A DNA stretch of 64,000 nucleotides from Reticulitermes lucifugus (GCA_026260175.1 JAKCWW010000680.1:32944-96943), one strand, 5' to 3'. Counted from the stretch's first letter, positions 50,201 through 55,591 are shown. Numbers and translations: made by a program. Notes: generated from the letters alone by a model not told the origin.

Positions 50201-53200
50201 AAAATTGATGGTACATTGAAATTGTTAGATTTCATGTAGTGGTACACCAACAAAAAAGCTGACAACCCCTGTTCTGTATGATTTTTCTGTTCCCAGTGCA
50301 TGTCTCAGCTCACCACAGTGTGAAAGTCACATGAAACAGTTGTGTTGTTGACATTGCATTCTGGCTAAGATGTGTGCTCTTGAAGTTTTGACTGACTTTT
50401 TCACTGAGAAAAGAATTTGAGACCTGACTCATGAATGTGCTTGAAAGTTGTAGTACATATAGTCAGAAACTTTCTTTAGAGTGATTATATATGTAGTTCT
50501 TAATTTTCAGGAAATTTGCTATACTTGACCAGCACATTCAGAGGCTAACTTCACTGATACCTGTGTATTTAAGTAAAGTTCAGTAGTTTTAGTCTAGGAA
50601 TATGTCATGTCTGTTATGTTGACAAGTTTATCTGTTCAGAGTAATTGGTACCATTTAAACTAAATTGGTTGTGACAATGCAAGTGTTCTCAGGTGATCAG
50701 CTATGTGGTTACACAAGAAAAGTATGATGTTTCACACAGTCTCCCTCTCTGTCACTGTAGACTGCATGACAAGTGACAGAGATTGGCTAATATTTATATG
50801 CGTGCAGACAGTAGCATAGAAAACCCACTGGGGGCCAGGGGCTTGACTATTAAGCCCCCACCCCCTTATAATTATTAGTGAAGTTACTCCCAGATCTCTC
50901 AGAATACTGCCGTATATCAGAAGAACGAAATCCTGTCCGAAAGAACACAACAAGCAGTAATATGTTGTATGTTTTGGTGCCTCCTGCACCATGGGCTCTG
51001 AGGAAGCCTTATCTGTACCACTGCGTGCAGACATCATGGATCCCAGTCATCTCTGTTCAAAAACAACAGATTTCTGTTGTGTACGAATCAAGTATCCTTT
51101 CTTTCCTTGCGTTTTTCTGAACATAAACTGTATGGAAATAATGAAATTGTTTATTTATAAGAAGTTTTATAAATCTGTATTCCTTTTGACCATTGTTCTA
51201 TGATACATTGTCATGGTTTCAGACATCATGGATCCCAGTCATCTGTGTTCAAAAACAACAGATTTTTATTGTGTGCTAATGAAGTATCCTTTCTTTCCTT
51301 GGATTCTTCTGAACATAAACTGTGTGGAAATAATGAAATTGCTTATATATAAGAAGTTTTATAAATTTGTATTCGTTTTGACCATTGTTCTATGATACAC
51401 TGTCATGGTATCACATAGTGATTAATCAGTGCACTAAATGGTTGCCAGGCAATAAAATAATAGTGGACAAAATTTGCTTATGAATATGCATTAAACAGAT
51501 GCCAAAGAACAAAACAGCAATTATTTTTGCACTATGAAACTAGTGATTTTTGCATAGCAGTACAGGAATTGAGATCACTGAACAAAAGGAATGTAATATA
51601 AGAACAACAGATCTGGTTACGTGAACAGCGTTCTTTGCATTTAGTCATAATGACAAACTTTAGATTTAATATGGTTTTGGTAAGTGAAAGTAGATAAGTT
51701 AGAGTATTTTCAGAAATTATTTTTCATAATTTTTGTTTACTTTTATAACTGTTAATGGCAAAACTTTCAGGAGGACCTTCCCTTGTGTGCTGCACCCAGT
51801 TTAGCCAAACTGGTACCTGCAAATTCAAAACAGATTTGAAAAGTGCCTTGGGAGCAACCCCATCCCAGCCAGACACTACACACACATGAACTTGTATATG
51901 TGAACACACAAGCACATACATGCAATGAAGAAATTACAAGCACCTTTTGCATTCTAGAGATTATGCTAATAACAAGTTGCAGTTGACAATTTAAGATGCA
52001 AATTTTCAGTTAACAGTTTGGCACCACCCTGCTGTGTGGGAACTTAGGTTTCACATAGTAATGTATTATATCATACTTTCTTACAGCGAGCAAAGTGAAC
52101 AGCCGGTTGCAAGAATCTGAGGCCCGAGTTCAGTCTGTGAGTCTGAGTGTGGAGGGGAAAGTTGACAGGTGAGACCTGCATTGGGTCTTCTCTTAATTTT
52201 GGCTGAACAGATTGGTGTAGCAAGAATGCTCTGGACTTGTGTTAAAGATGTACCTGATTCATGTTATGTTTGGGCTAGCAGCCGTCCTGGGTGAGCTTGT
52301 TCACAGTTTCATGTCTCCATGTGAATGTTTGGAGGAGGCTACAATCACCTACCTACCTGCATCCGTCATGATCATTTTCCTTTGAAATCCAGTGTTGGAT
52401 AGTATTTACAGTTGAAACTGCATCATTAAATGACCTGAGAGTCAATAAATCTGCATCATTTTGTACCCATAATCATTTAACTGTTACTTAATGTTGCAGT
52501 AGTACAGTTTTTGGAACAGTCAGTGGTCAAAGAGGGACACACTGTATGCAAGTGGTACAGCATAATGTTAGTGCTATATTCCTGTCAATGCCCTTTGAGA
52601 ATATCTAAGAATCAAGTTGCTGTATTTTCTCATTATATTCCATGGTGGTTTGGAATACAGTCTTAGTTCTGCAATTATCTATAATATTTATGCTGTTACA
52701 AAGGTTTTTCATATGAATTGGAAGTGTTTTGATTACAGAGTTCTCATGAAACTACTTGGATGTAATAAGTCCATTACATTTTGGATTACTTTATAATAGT
52801 AGTTCAGATACAGAGGTTATATAGTATAAAATGAGAGTGGAAAAGGAAAATGTATGATGAGTTGTGAAGGCTGTCAAAGGAGGCTGTTATGACATATTTC
52901 AAGGTATACTATACCAGCATTCATCTGAAGTGGCTAAACTAGGGGTTATAATGAGCCAAATGAAATGGCCCTGATAATTTTTAGTTTAGATTCCACAGTG
53001 TTAGCATTTTTAAAGTGTTTTTATTCAGCAACATTATCTGTTACTAAGACAGTAAAGCATTGAATGTAAATGAATGACTATGAATATGGAACACAGGTAG
53101 AATGATAAGTGACTGGAGAAATAAAGTGCTGTGAGAGAAAAACCTGCCCCAGTACCACTTTGTCCACCACAAATCCCACCTTCTCACCCCAGACCTCTGG

Positions 53201-55591
53201 AGTGAGTAGGTGGCGACCAATTGCCTAAGCTATACCACAGCCCTGTCAAGTTTTATCAAGAAATTTGTGTTGTTGTTTTGGAAGTGAAACATGAGAAGTG
53301 GATTGACTGGTATGTCCTTATTGTGCCTTTATTGCTGACTGTCTCTGTGTGCCACATAATGGACTTGTCACACTATCTATAAGCTTCTCGTTACAGAAGT
53401 ACCTGTTTGTTCTGTTGTGATCAGTGAATAATTTTGACCCTTGAAGCCCGTCTCTCTTTGACAGCATATCATTAGGGGTAACACTTTACACATTATTTGT
53501 ATTACTTGCATATTGAATAATAATAACCTACTGTACTTGCAACAAATTAACATATCAGTTAAAGTGAATTCATTTGGTATTGCATCTAGATTTTTAATTT
53601 GAGAGTATTAACTGATTCTTATAAATAGTGTGAAAGAAAGGGAGCTGGTGAGCAGTTATGAGATGACACAGCATGAATGTGTCTTTTGGTAAACTAATAA
53701 GATATTCAGACACTTCTCTGAAAAAAAAAAGTGTGACACATAGAACATACAGTAACTTTACTCAGCAGTCATATTTTTTAATTCACTGTGCTGTTACATA
53801 TTAATCAATGTGGAATGTGAACTGCAGGCATGGGAGGCATAATGCTTGTAAATGTTACAGGTATCTTGTGAAGAATCTGGTACTGGGTTATTTCATGGCC
53901 CCACCAAACACTCGCAGCCAGGTGCTCCGCATAGTGGCAACTGTGTTGGACTTCAATCAAGAAGAGCGAGATCGGGTAGGACTGGAATCAGGGACATCAA
54001 CTTCTGGCTGGTTTAGGAGTTTCTTGCAGCCGGGCAAAGGGCCGTCCAACACACAGGTACATTACCAAATGACTGTCTTATTTGTTACCTACATTTTTAG
54101 CCACTTTTAAGCAAGTTTTTTATAGTGTGGGTGTCTGTATCATGAGCCAAAAGTGTACGCTTGTTTATGCACCACTGTTTCGAGCAGTGTGTATTTTTTT
54201 CTTTCATTGTCCTTGTGTTTTCTTGTTTCCAGCGATCTTCAGTACTCTTTCAAAGCACTATACACACACAGTTTTATTGTTCAGCTCAGTTCTTTATGAC
54301 CACAGTGTTAGTAACTGCTTAATTTAAACCTGTGGGAAAGGGAAGGAATGTTGCTTTTTAGATATTTCCAGGGAACACAGTGCAGAATATAATTTTATGA
54401 AGCAAAAGCAATGACATACTCTAATAAGTTTTTTTATTTTTAACTTCCACATTAAACAGTTCCCATTTCTTGGAGATAATCTCTCTCTTGTTCCCATTAG
54501 TAAATGCTTAGTGTTAATTCAACAAACACTGGAGTTAATTCAACAAGGTTTTATGTTGATCTGTTATAATTTTCTTTAATCTTATGACCTGCAATATATT
54601 TCTGTTACTTTAATTTCATATGATAGTAATTTCACATGTTGGGGGTGTGGTTAATTCTTTGCTGCTTATCTCCCATAGGTGTTGCACACTTTCCTCTTTT
54701 ATTCATATAATTTTTCCCTCATCTGCTGCAGTGCCTAATGGTAAGGATTAGTTTCTTACAAGAAGTCCCACAGAGTAGGAACTCTTTCCTTTTGTATGAA
54801 GTTAGAGACACAGTCAGCCTCAAAACAGTAATTTAGTAACCATGTGATGGACAATGTGCAAATAAATTATTCTCTATAATGCCTCTAAGCAAGCCATCAT
54901 TACAGAAATTATTTTGTAATAATGTATTGGCATTTTTCAGTCACTGTCAGAAGCCTTTGTAAGGTTCCTTGAGAATGAATCGCAGCCTCAACCACAGCTG
55001 CGCCTTTTACCAGAAATCGAAGAAGCAACTCGGGGAGATAGCAGATCAGTAAGTATATGACTTTGGCCACAGTTCACCATTACCTATGCTGCCATGTGAG
55101 TTATCTTCCATGCACCCCTCCACCCCTTTCCTTCGCAGTGAAATGAATAAATATAATTTGCCCCAATTGTGAATCTTGTGTTTGTCAAAAAACAGCTCAT
55201 CTATACAGGAAGTTTCTACAGTACATAAAATACAAATCTAATGTGGCATTGTTTGAAACATTTTAAATATAATGGATGTTTAATATTTAATAAAACACAA
55301 AAGAAGTATTAATGGGATTGGCTTTCCAAAGTAAATTTGTGACTGCAGTAAATCTAAATCATTGTTACTGATATATGAAACATAGCAAGGAACGTATTTG
55401 TAAAATATAACACCTGATGAGTCCATCTTTCCATTCTTCTTTGTTAACAGGATTCCCCCTCCAGTTCAACAGGTGGTTCACAACGTCGATCACCTCTTCT
55501 GCTGTCTGAGGTTCATCTTCCTACATTCACCCAGTTCCCAGTTGGCCGGAACAGCAGCAGCATCCTCAAAGATGTCCTGAAGGACAGTTGA
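5190..55591 (+). CDS. TRIP11: TRIP11 / GMAP-210 golgin, 22 exons, N-terminus missing
   Basis: GMAP-210 is a cis-Golgi coiled-coil tether: its N-terminus senses curved vesicles and its C-terminal GRAB domain binds Arf1 on Golgi membrane (family knowledge). Coding exons seen: 5190-5274, 9748-9878, 12050-12242, 13801-13883, 14062-14196, 16008-16125, 18384-18473, 18764-18888, 20232-20366, 20888-20998, 22332-22472, 23090-23228, 24460-27674, 29116-29244, 31444-31637, 33198-33361, 34761-34864, 35586-35685, 52087-52168, 53861-54056, 54941-55048, 55451-55591. Phases agree at every junction and the lengths sum to 5,919 nt, i.e. 1,972 residues plus stop; vertebrate GMAP-210 is about 1,980. Residues ~1-1800 are almost all coiled coil, ~1820-1885 are the GRAB domain. 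The stretch [18 protein letters not shown] (exon 31444) is a strong family signature. The first exon with the start codon was not found. Confidence 0.96.
5820..6250 (-). pseudogene. Tc1-like transposase remnant
   Basis: On the - strand: [17 protein letters not shown] (second catalytic Asp context, QQDSA.HTA), then [14 protein letters not shown] and GTLKN, matching QQDGATAHTA ... WPPRSPDLTPCDFFLWGTLK of Tc1/IS630-type transposases. Several stops; only the central and C-terminal part remains. It abuts the 5' end of the LINE fragment. Confidence 0.7.
6255..7955 (+). mobile_element. CR1/jockey-like LINE fragment: SGNH-like end of ORF1 plus endonuclease
   Basis: In order: an SGNH-hydrolase-like C-terminus ([19 protein letters not shown], then SRSYFT, a stop, [13 protein letters not shown]), an ORF1 tail to ~6715, then an apurinic endonuclease domain from 6816: [53 protein letters not shown] and GLSDHDAQ. 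There is a frame change near 7010-7060 and stops near 7400. The reverse transcriptase is missing; the element is truncated at ~7955. Confidence 0.8.
8660..8985 (-). repeat. Penelope-like repeat with hammerhead, copy 1
   Basis: Shares long, near-identical stretches with 19188-19490: both start ATTAAATCAACAAATGCAC on the + strand and end near AATACAATGTCATTAAAAG. Inside is a hammerhead core on the - strand (8701-8745). No protein domain is visible. Confidence 0.7.
8701..8745 (-). ncRNA. hammerhead-ribozyme-like motif 1
   Basis: On the - strand: AACCC, CTGATGA, stem II GGCT/AGCT (one G-U), GAAA, a very short stem III (CATATG), cleavage context GTA, then GGGTT, which pairs with AACCC as stem I. 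All conserved core bases are present. Confidence 0.75.
9106..9337. repeat. 116-bp tandem duplication
   Basis: Two adjacent copies (9106-9221 and 9222-9337), each starting GCTAAGATTTGATCATTG and ending TTTATGAGTCAT, with only a few differences. Confidence 0.9.
9748..9878 (+). CDS. TRIP11: TRIP11 exon
   Basis: Bounded by ATTTCAG and GTGAGT. It encodes 44 residues including the split codon, with the heptad-like stretch [16 protein letters not shown]. Ends in phase 0. Confidence 0.9.
10055..10225 (+). repeat. tRNA-derived SINE (GGGATTTGTGGTGGACAAA type)
   Basis: Box-B-like GGCCTCGATTCCAGG followed by the body GGGATTTGTGGTGGACAAA and a CATTCC-rich tail. The same body occurs on the - strand at 53113-53245. 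Confidence 0.65.
11345..11515 (-). repeat. SINE family A, copy 1 (partial)
   Basis: Shares AGGAGGCTGGGTGGG, CCCATTG..CAGGAGGCTGG and the CAGCGCTAGA block with the copies at 28778, 32719 and 48418. The tRNA-related head is missing. Confidence 0.65.
11581..11639. repeat. CTGT/CT microsatellite
   Basis: Uninterrupted CTGT units followed by CT-rich repeats. Confidence 0.9.
12050..12242 (+). CDS. TRIP11: TRIP11 exon
   Basis: Acceptor TGTGTGTAG, donor GTATTG (a weaker donor). It encodes a Glu/Lys/Gln-rich coiled coil ([18 protein letters not shown] and following). The last base pairs with TT of the next exon to make Val. Confidence 0.88.
12635..12659. repeat. GTCC short repeat
   Basis: Tandem GTCC units at the head of an unclassified AT-rich repeat. 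Confidence 0.75.
13150..13340 (-). repeat. SINE family A, copy 2 (internal deletion)
   Basis: Both ends of the family are present (CATGCCATGAAAGCCTA and GGAGAAGAGAAAAATCTC), but the ~110-base middle with CCATTGAATAGGAGGCTGG is missing. Box B (GGTTCCAATCC) is on the - strand. Confidence 0.7.
13801..13883 (+). CDS. TRIP11: TRIP11 exon
   Basis: Acceptor TTCTGCACAG, donor GTACTC. It encodes [18 protein letters not shown] and following coiled coil. The junction with the previous exon reads LKEQLNVAERK without a break. Confidence 0.9.
14062..14196 (+). CDS. TRIP11: TRIP11 exon
   Basis: Acceptor CATTTTCAG, donor GTGCAG. 45 codons in phase 0: coiled coil with [19 protein letters not shown]. Confidence 0.88.
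14860..15850 (+). pseudogene. mariner transposase remnant, interrupted
   Basis: Left part near 14862: [19 protein letters not shown], matching the segment before the second catalytic Asp. Right part from 15555: [16 protein letters not shown], then HPQCSQDLS, a stop, [12 protein letters not shown] (15652-15687), then GSDEDIKA and, after a frameshift, [12 protein letters not shown] near 15790. This matches PYSPDLSPCDFHVFG..KKH..GSDEDVK..WDACLN of mariner-type transposases. Multiple stops and frameshifts; about 600 bases of other DNA split the two parts. Confidence 0.75.
15212..15325 (+). pseudogene. Tc1-like transposase C-terminus
   Basis: Reads [20 protein letters not shown] and [15 protein letters not shown] then stop, matching the conserved Tc1 end LVESMPRRIQAVIAAKGGHTKY. 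It sits between the two mariner pieces. Confidence 0.6.
16008..16125 (+). CDS. TRIP11: TRIP11 exon
   Basis: Acceptor CTTCCAG, donor GTGAGT. It encodes [18 protein letters not shown] through DPEQQELIH, a coiled-coil segment. Ends with one base carried to the next exon. Confidence 0.9.
16319..16492. mobile_element. pogo-type MITE, 174 bp
   Basis: Terminal inverted repeats of about 20 bases (CAGTAAAACCCC-T-ATTTAATG at the left; the right end is the complement of CAGTAAAACCCC-G-ATTTAATG), flanked by TA at 16317-16318 and 16493-16494. Interior non-coding. Confidence 0.9.
16675..16845 (+). mobile_element. RTE-like LINE 3' fragment
   Basis: Decayed frame resembling the conserved end of insect RTE-like reverse transcriptases, including NAGNFLTS- and SFSRR-like pieces (TAGGGAATGTCTTGACTAG, TTCTCATGAAGGGTTCTAC). 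Confidence 0.55.
18384..18473 (+). CDS. TRIP11: TRIP11 exon
   Basis: Strong T-run acceptor (TTTTTTTTCAG), donor GTTGGT. Encodes [18 protein letters not shown] and following; phase 1 at both ends, so it could be skipped without a frameshift. Confidence 0.88.
18764..18888 (+). CDS. TRIP11: TRIP11 exon
   Basis: Acceptor GCTTTCAG, donor GTGAGT. Encodes a Ser/Asp/Lys-rich, less helical stretch ([19 protein letters not shown]), probably a hinge between coiled coils. Ends in phase 0. Confidence 0.87.
19188..19490 (-). repeat. Penelope-like repeat with hammerhead, copy 2
   Basis: Second copy of the 8660-8985 repeat, about 90 percent alike by eye over some 300 bases, and in the same orientation. Confidence 0.75.
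19229..19273 (-). ncRNA. hammerhead-ribozyme-like motif 2
   Basis: On the - strand: stem I AACCC/GGGTT, CTGATGA, stem II GGCT/AGCC fully paired, GAAA, stem III CATATG, GTA cleavage context. All core bases intact; the best preserved of the set. Confidence 0.8.
20232..20366 (+). CDS. TRIP11: TRIP11 exon
   Basis: Acceptor TGTTTTCAG, donor GTAAGC. 45 codons in phase 0, coiled coil with [19 protein letters not shown]. Confidence 0.9.
20540..20670 (+). repeat. tRNA-derived SINE (GGCTATCCTGAATGGG type)
   Basis: Box B GGGTTCAAATCTCC followed by GGCTATCCTGAATGGGATTT and CCCATCAGGCAAGTGCTAGG, a SINE body unlike family A. Confidence 0.6.
20814..20835. other. assembly gap (22 N)
   Basis: Run of N in a TRIP11 intron, 52 bases before the exon at 20888. 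Confidence 1.
20888..20998 (+). CDS. TRIP11: TRIP11 exon
   Basis: Acceptor CTGTGCAG, donor GTTTGT. 37 codons in phase 0, coiled coil with [18 protein letters not shown]. The assembly gap at 20814-20835 lies in the intron just before it. Confidence 0.9.
20999..22331 (+). other. TRIP11 intron with RTE-like fragment
   Basis: AT-rich; the RTE-like reverse transcriptase fragment fills 21690-22245. 21000-21690 shows nothing recognisable. Confidence 0.6.
21690..22245 (+). mobile_element. RTE-like LINE reverse transcriptase fragment
   Basis: Reads across frames: [29 protein letters not shown], then [20 protein letters not shown], and later [13 protein letters not shown]. The polymerase motif YADD is SADD here (21999-22010). 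Frameshifts and stops show it is dead. Confidence 0.8.
22332..22472 (+). CDS. TRIP11: TRIP11 exon
   Basis: Acceptor GATGCCTAG, donor GTAAGT. 47 codons in phase 0: [19 protein letters not shown] and more coiled coil. Confidence 0.9.
22605..22745 (+). repeat. possible tRNA-derived SINE
   Basis: A box-A-like TAACATAGTGGTTCACTGG and a box-B-like AGTTTAAGTCTTGTC at the usual spacing; no second copy and no target duplication seen. Confidence 0.35.
23090..23228 (+). CDS. TRIP11: TRIP11 exon
   Basis: Acceptor TTTACAG, donor GTTTGT. Encodes [19 protein letters not shown] within a coiled coil. Its last base plus AC of the big exon gives GAC (Asp), the true first residue of that exon. Confidence 0.9.
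23969..24197. mobile_element. fold-back element with hammerhead and 12-bp target duplication
   Basis: Flanked by AGTGGGACAAAT at 23957-23968 and 24198-24209. Two near-perfect inverted arms (23969-24031 and 24032-24093) meet almost without a loop. A hammerhead core overlaps the end of the right arm, followed by ~85 bases of AT-rich tail. Confidence 0.85.
24070..24110 (+). ncRNA. hammerhead-ribozyme-like motif 3
   Basis: TCC, CTGAGGA, stem II GAACC/GGTTC, GAAA, stem III ACATGT, A at the cleavage site, GGA closing stem I (3 bp). Core intact. Confidence 0.7.
24460..27674 (+). CDS. TRIP11: TRIP11 giant coiled-coil exon
   Basis: One uninterrupted exon of 3,215 nt (about 1,072 codons), from acceptor TTTTTTCAG to donor GTGAGT. 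The open frame extends upstream to an ATG at 24441, but that ATG is intronic: the exon starts at the acceptor and continues codons from the exon ending at 23228. A short non-helical block near the start contains [19 protein letters not shown]. The rest is Leu/Glu/Lys/Gln-rich coiled coil with diverged internal repeats built on a NQENLE-like core (near 25205, 26230 and 26635). Past the donor the frame runs only a few codons to a stop at 27698, supporting the splice site. Confidence 0.96.
28130..28400 (-). pseudogene. pogo/CENP-B-like DNA-binding domain remnant
   Basis: On the - strand: [37 protein letters not shown], and later a [16 protein letters not shown]-like stretch. The pattern (A-A/G-R-x-F-x-V/I-S-E-x-x-V-x-D-W-x-K) is that of the N-terminal helix-turn-helix of pogo/Tigger transposases. 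No DDE part seen. Confidence 0.55.
28585..28625 (+). ncRNA. hammerhead-like motif 4 (weak stem II)
   Basis: ACC, CTGAAGA, an imperfect stem II ending CTCC, GAAACGTC, GGT. Core elements are in the right order but stem II has a mismatch. Confidence 0.5.
28778..29060 (-). repeat. SINE family A, copy 3
   Basis: Full-length copy. On the - strand box A reads TGGGATAGTGTAATTGG; the box B region is decayed; the 3' part ends in a TGCATAGAGACAACTT-like tail. It lies just before the TRIP11 exon at 29116. Confidence 0.75.
29116..29244 (+). CDS. TRIP11: TRIP11 exon
   Basis: Acceptor GCCTGCAG, donor GTATGA. 43 codons in phase 0 ([19 protein letters not shown]), coiled coil. Confidence 0.92.
29318..29500 (+). 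repeat. tRNA-derived SINE-like unit
   Basis: Box-B-like GCCAGGTTCAAATCTTTGCC with an upstream GAGTGGGTAGCATCC that fits box A; body unlike family A. Confidence 0.5.
30708..30752 (-). ncRNA. hammerhead-like motif 5 (core base changed)
   Basis: On the - strand: CTGT, CCGAGGA (expected CTGAGGA), stem II GGTG/CACC, GAAACATGTC, ACAG. The T-to-C change in the core should inactivate it. A partial second arm follows in inverted orientation (30749-30800). Confidence 0.6.
31444..31637 (+). CDS. TRIP11: TRIP11 exon with family signature
   Basis: Acceptor TTGTCAG, donor GTTAGT. It encodes [18 protein letters not shown] followed by [19 protein letters not shown]; the [14 protein letters not shown] block is the best-conserved part of the GMAP-210 C-terminal coiled coil. 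Ends with two bases (AG) that make Ser with the first base of the next exon. Confidence 0.95.
32477..32510 (+). ncRNA. hammerhead-like motif 6 (decayed)
   Basis: CTGATGA, stem II GGCC/GGCC around TTATTTA, then GAAA. Stem III and stem I no longer pair convincingly. Confidence 0.45.
32719..32990 (-). repeat. SINE family A, copy 4
   Basis: Full-length copy with - strand box B GGTTCAATTCC and the GGAGCTGGGTGGGC block. Confidence 0.75.
33198..33361 (+). CDS. TRIP11: TRIP11 exon
   Basis: Acceptor CTGTCAG, donor GTCAGA. It encodes [19 protein letters not shown] through [13 protein letters not shown], which matches the family pattern ESLQEQ...ALSLANLQMVLEHFQ just before the C-terminal region. Confidence 0.93.
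33730..34210 (+). mobile_element. RTE-like LINE C-terminal fragment
   Basis: Decayed frame matching the conserved end of insect RTE-like ORFs: RALRRILDL-, SPNVIRML-like, then [20 protein letters not shown] and [15 protein letters not shown]. Stops throughout; a TGCA/TGTA repeat (34065-34098) interrupts it. Confidence 0.75.
34065..34098. repeat. TGTA/TGCA microsatellite
   Basis: TATG and CATG tetranucleotide units in tandem. Confidence 0.8.
34305..34600 (-). repeat. Penelope-like repeat with hammerhead, divergent copy
   Basis: Starts with CCAACAAATGCACTACACC, like the repeats at 8660 and 19188, and shares the layout downstream; more diverged. A reversed end of the same kind (AGTGTAGTGCATTTGTTGG) is at 49190-49215. 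Confidence 0.55.
34368..34410 (-). ncRNA. hammerhead-ribozyme-like motif 7
   Basis: On the - strand: CCTC, CTGAGGA, stem II GGCAC/GTGCC, GAAA, stem III CATATG, GTA, GGGG (stem I with one G-U). Core intact. Confidence 0.75.
34761..34864 (+). CDS. TRIP11: TRIP11 exon
   Basis: Acceptor GTTGGCAG, donor GTAAGA. Encodes [18 protein letters not shown] and following Gln-rich coiled coil; ends in phase 0. Confidence 0.9.
35551..35571. repeat. TTTA microsatellite
   Basis: Five TTTA units 15 bases before a TRIP11 splice acceptor; it may act as part of the pyrimidine-rich tract. Confidence 0.7.
35586..35685 (+). CDS. TRIP11: TRIP11 exon before the giant intron
   Basis: Acceptor GCTTTATAG, donor GTAAGG. 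Encodes [19 protein letters not shown] and [14 protein letters not shown]. It corresponds to the family segment with SASRLTEQLDVKEEQI. The next exon is 16.4 kb away. Confidence 0.9.
36150..36670 (-). mobile_element. RTE-like LINE C-terminal fragment
   Basis: On the - strand: [51 protein letters not shown], then [10 protein letters not shown]. This is the C-terminal region shared with insect RTE-like elements (KPVVLYGCETW...[11 protein letters not shown]). Only a few stops interrupt it. Confidence 0.8.
37430..37680. repeat. unclassified AT-rich repeat
   Basis: Resembles in style the 12590-12910 sequence (TGTCTGT/GTCC lead, AAAATGTTT and CAAAAACATTTT-like interior). No coding content; relationship uncertain. 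Confidence 0.3.
37996..38018. repeat. ATC trinucleotide microsatellite
   Basis: Seven consecutive ATC units. Confidence 0.9.
38044..38062. repeat. GT microsatellite
   Basis: Nine GT units. Confidence 0.9.
39344..39625. repeat. inverted pair of hammerhead-like sequences (decayed)
   Basis: On the - strand near 39395-39355: CTGAAGA, GAG/CTC stem, GAAAC, ACA/TGT stem III. On the + strand near 39566-39612: CTGAAGA, then GGAACACCATGTATAT. Head-to-head arms like those at 23969 and 58611, but heavily mutated. Confidence 0.4.
42129..42198. repeat. 35-bp tandem duplication
   Basis: Two copies of TGTCAAGCTGTATA-T-TTGG followed by CCCT-TAAAT, 35 bases apart. Confidence 0.75.
43868..43905. repeat. ATC/ACC trinucleotide microsatellite
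   Basis: Six ATC units followed by five ACC units. Confidence 0.9.
45468..45490. repeat. ATTC microsatellite
   Basis: Five ATTC units. Confidence 0.85.
46308..46485. mobile_element. possible pogo-type MITE (decayed)
   Basis: Left end CAGTGGGAACCCCATTGAATG and right end ACATGGGGGTTTCACTG are imperfect inverted repeats in the style of the 16319 element; the TA duplication is not clear. Confidence 0.4.
46985..47290 (+). mobile_element. RTE-like LINE C-terminal fragment
   Basis: Shares AACAGGAGATTAGAGAAAA, GATGAGGAGCTTTATAAT and GAACCTGAAGGGAAGAAAC with the copy at 33730; decayed frame with TGR-, GKPEGKK- and RWE-like pieces. Confidence 0.7.
47330..48410 (-). pseudogene. mariner transposase remnant
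   Basis: Read on the - strand: [15 protein letters not shown] (near 47915), [21 protein letters not shown], then after frameshifts [12 protein letters not shown] (the APAHTA region), and C-terminal [16 protein letters not shown] (near 47420). These match VITGDETWVYGYDPETKQQSSQW, KARQVRS, NAPAH and W..C..SQGDYFEGD of mariner-family transposases. Stops and frameshifts throughout. Confidence 0.85.
48418..48727 (-). repeat. SINE family A, copy 5
   Basis: Full-length copy; tRNA-like head at the high-coordinate end, tail GGGACAACTTTACATTC at the low end, next to the mariner remnant. It supplies the first ~90 codons of the 300-codon - strand open frame 47796-48698. Confidence 0.75.
49150..49235 (+). 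repeat. terminal remnant of the hammerhead repeat family
   Basis: Contains GTGTAGTGCATTTGTTGG, the reverse complement of the leading end of the 34305 repeat; the hammerhead part is absent. Confidence 0.45.
51030..51413. repeat. 192-bp tandem duplication
   Basis: Copies 51030-51221 and 51222-51413, both starting GACATCATGGATCCCAGTCA. About 92 percent alike by eye. Each copy keeps an open frame of similar sequence ending LTIVL. Confidence 0.9.
52087..52168 (+). CDS. TRIP11: TRIP11 exon after the giant intron
   Basis: Acceptor TCTTACAG, donor GTGAGA. Encodes [19 protein letters not shown] and SVEGKVD. EGKVD followed by R-Y-L-V-K-N-L in the next exon matches EGKVDKVLMRNL of vertebrate GMAP-210, confirming the long-range junction. 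Confidence 0.93.
52169..53860 (+). other. TRIP11 intron
   Basis: AT-rich; only the SINE at 53113-53245 is recognised. Confidence 0.5.
53113..53245 (-). repeat. tRNA-derived SINE (GGGATTTGTGGTGGACAAA type)
   Basis: On the - strand: box-A-like TGGTATAGCTTAGGC, then GGGATTTGTGGTGGACAAA and a T/C-rich tail. Related to the copy at 10055. Confidence 0.65.
53861..54056 (+). CDS. TRIP11: TRIP11 GRAB-domain exon
   Basis: Acceptor ATGTTACAG, donor GTACAT. It begins [18 protein letters not shown], continues [18 protein letters not shown] and ends with a Trp-Phe-rich loop (GWFRSFLQ). This is the GRIP-related Arf-binding (GRAB) domain: the family pattern is [26 protein letters not shown]. It recruits the golgin to Arf1-GTP on cis-Golgi membrane (family knowledge). 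Phase 2 in, phase 0 out. Confidence 0.96.
54057..54940 (+). other. TRIP11 intron
   Basis: AT-rich and T-rich with no recognised repeat. Confidence 0.6.
54941..55048 (+). CDS. TRIP11: TRIP11 exon
   Basis: Acceptor ATTTTTCAG, donor GTAAGT. 36 codons in phase 0: [19 protein letters not shown], equivalent to SFSELFVKFLETESHP in vertebrates. Confidence 0.95.
55451..55591 (+). CDS. TRIP11: TRIP11 last coding exon and stop
   Basis: Acceptor TGTTAACAG; stop TGA at 55589-55591. Ser-rich start, then [19 protein letters not shown] and LKDS at the end. The family ends with LPTFTPLPALPDN...VLKDLLKQ, so the C-terminus is complete. Confidence 0.96.
   Translation, partial: DSPSSSTGGSQRRSPLLLSEVHLPTFTQFPVGRNSSSILKDVLKDS

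Larger units (their letters stand above)
35686..52086 (+). other. TRIP11 giant intron (16.4 kb)
   Basis: Both flanking exons are in frame and homologous to neighbouring family segments, so this is one intron. Recognised contents: RTE-like fragments (36150-36670 minus, 46985-47290 plus), a hammerhead-like inverted pair (39364-39612), a mariner remnant (47330-48410 minus), SINE copy 5, a 192-bp tandem duplication (51030-51413) and microsatellites. Most of 40000-46900 is AT-rich DNA in which I recognise nothing. Confidence 0.85.
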
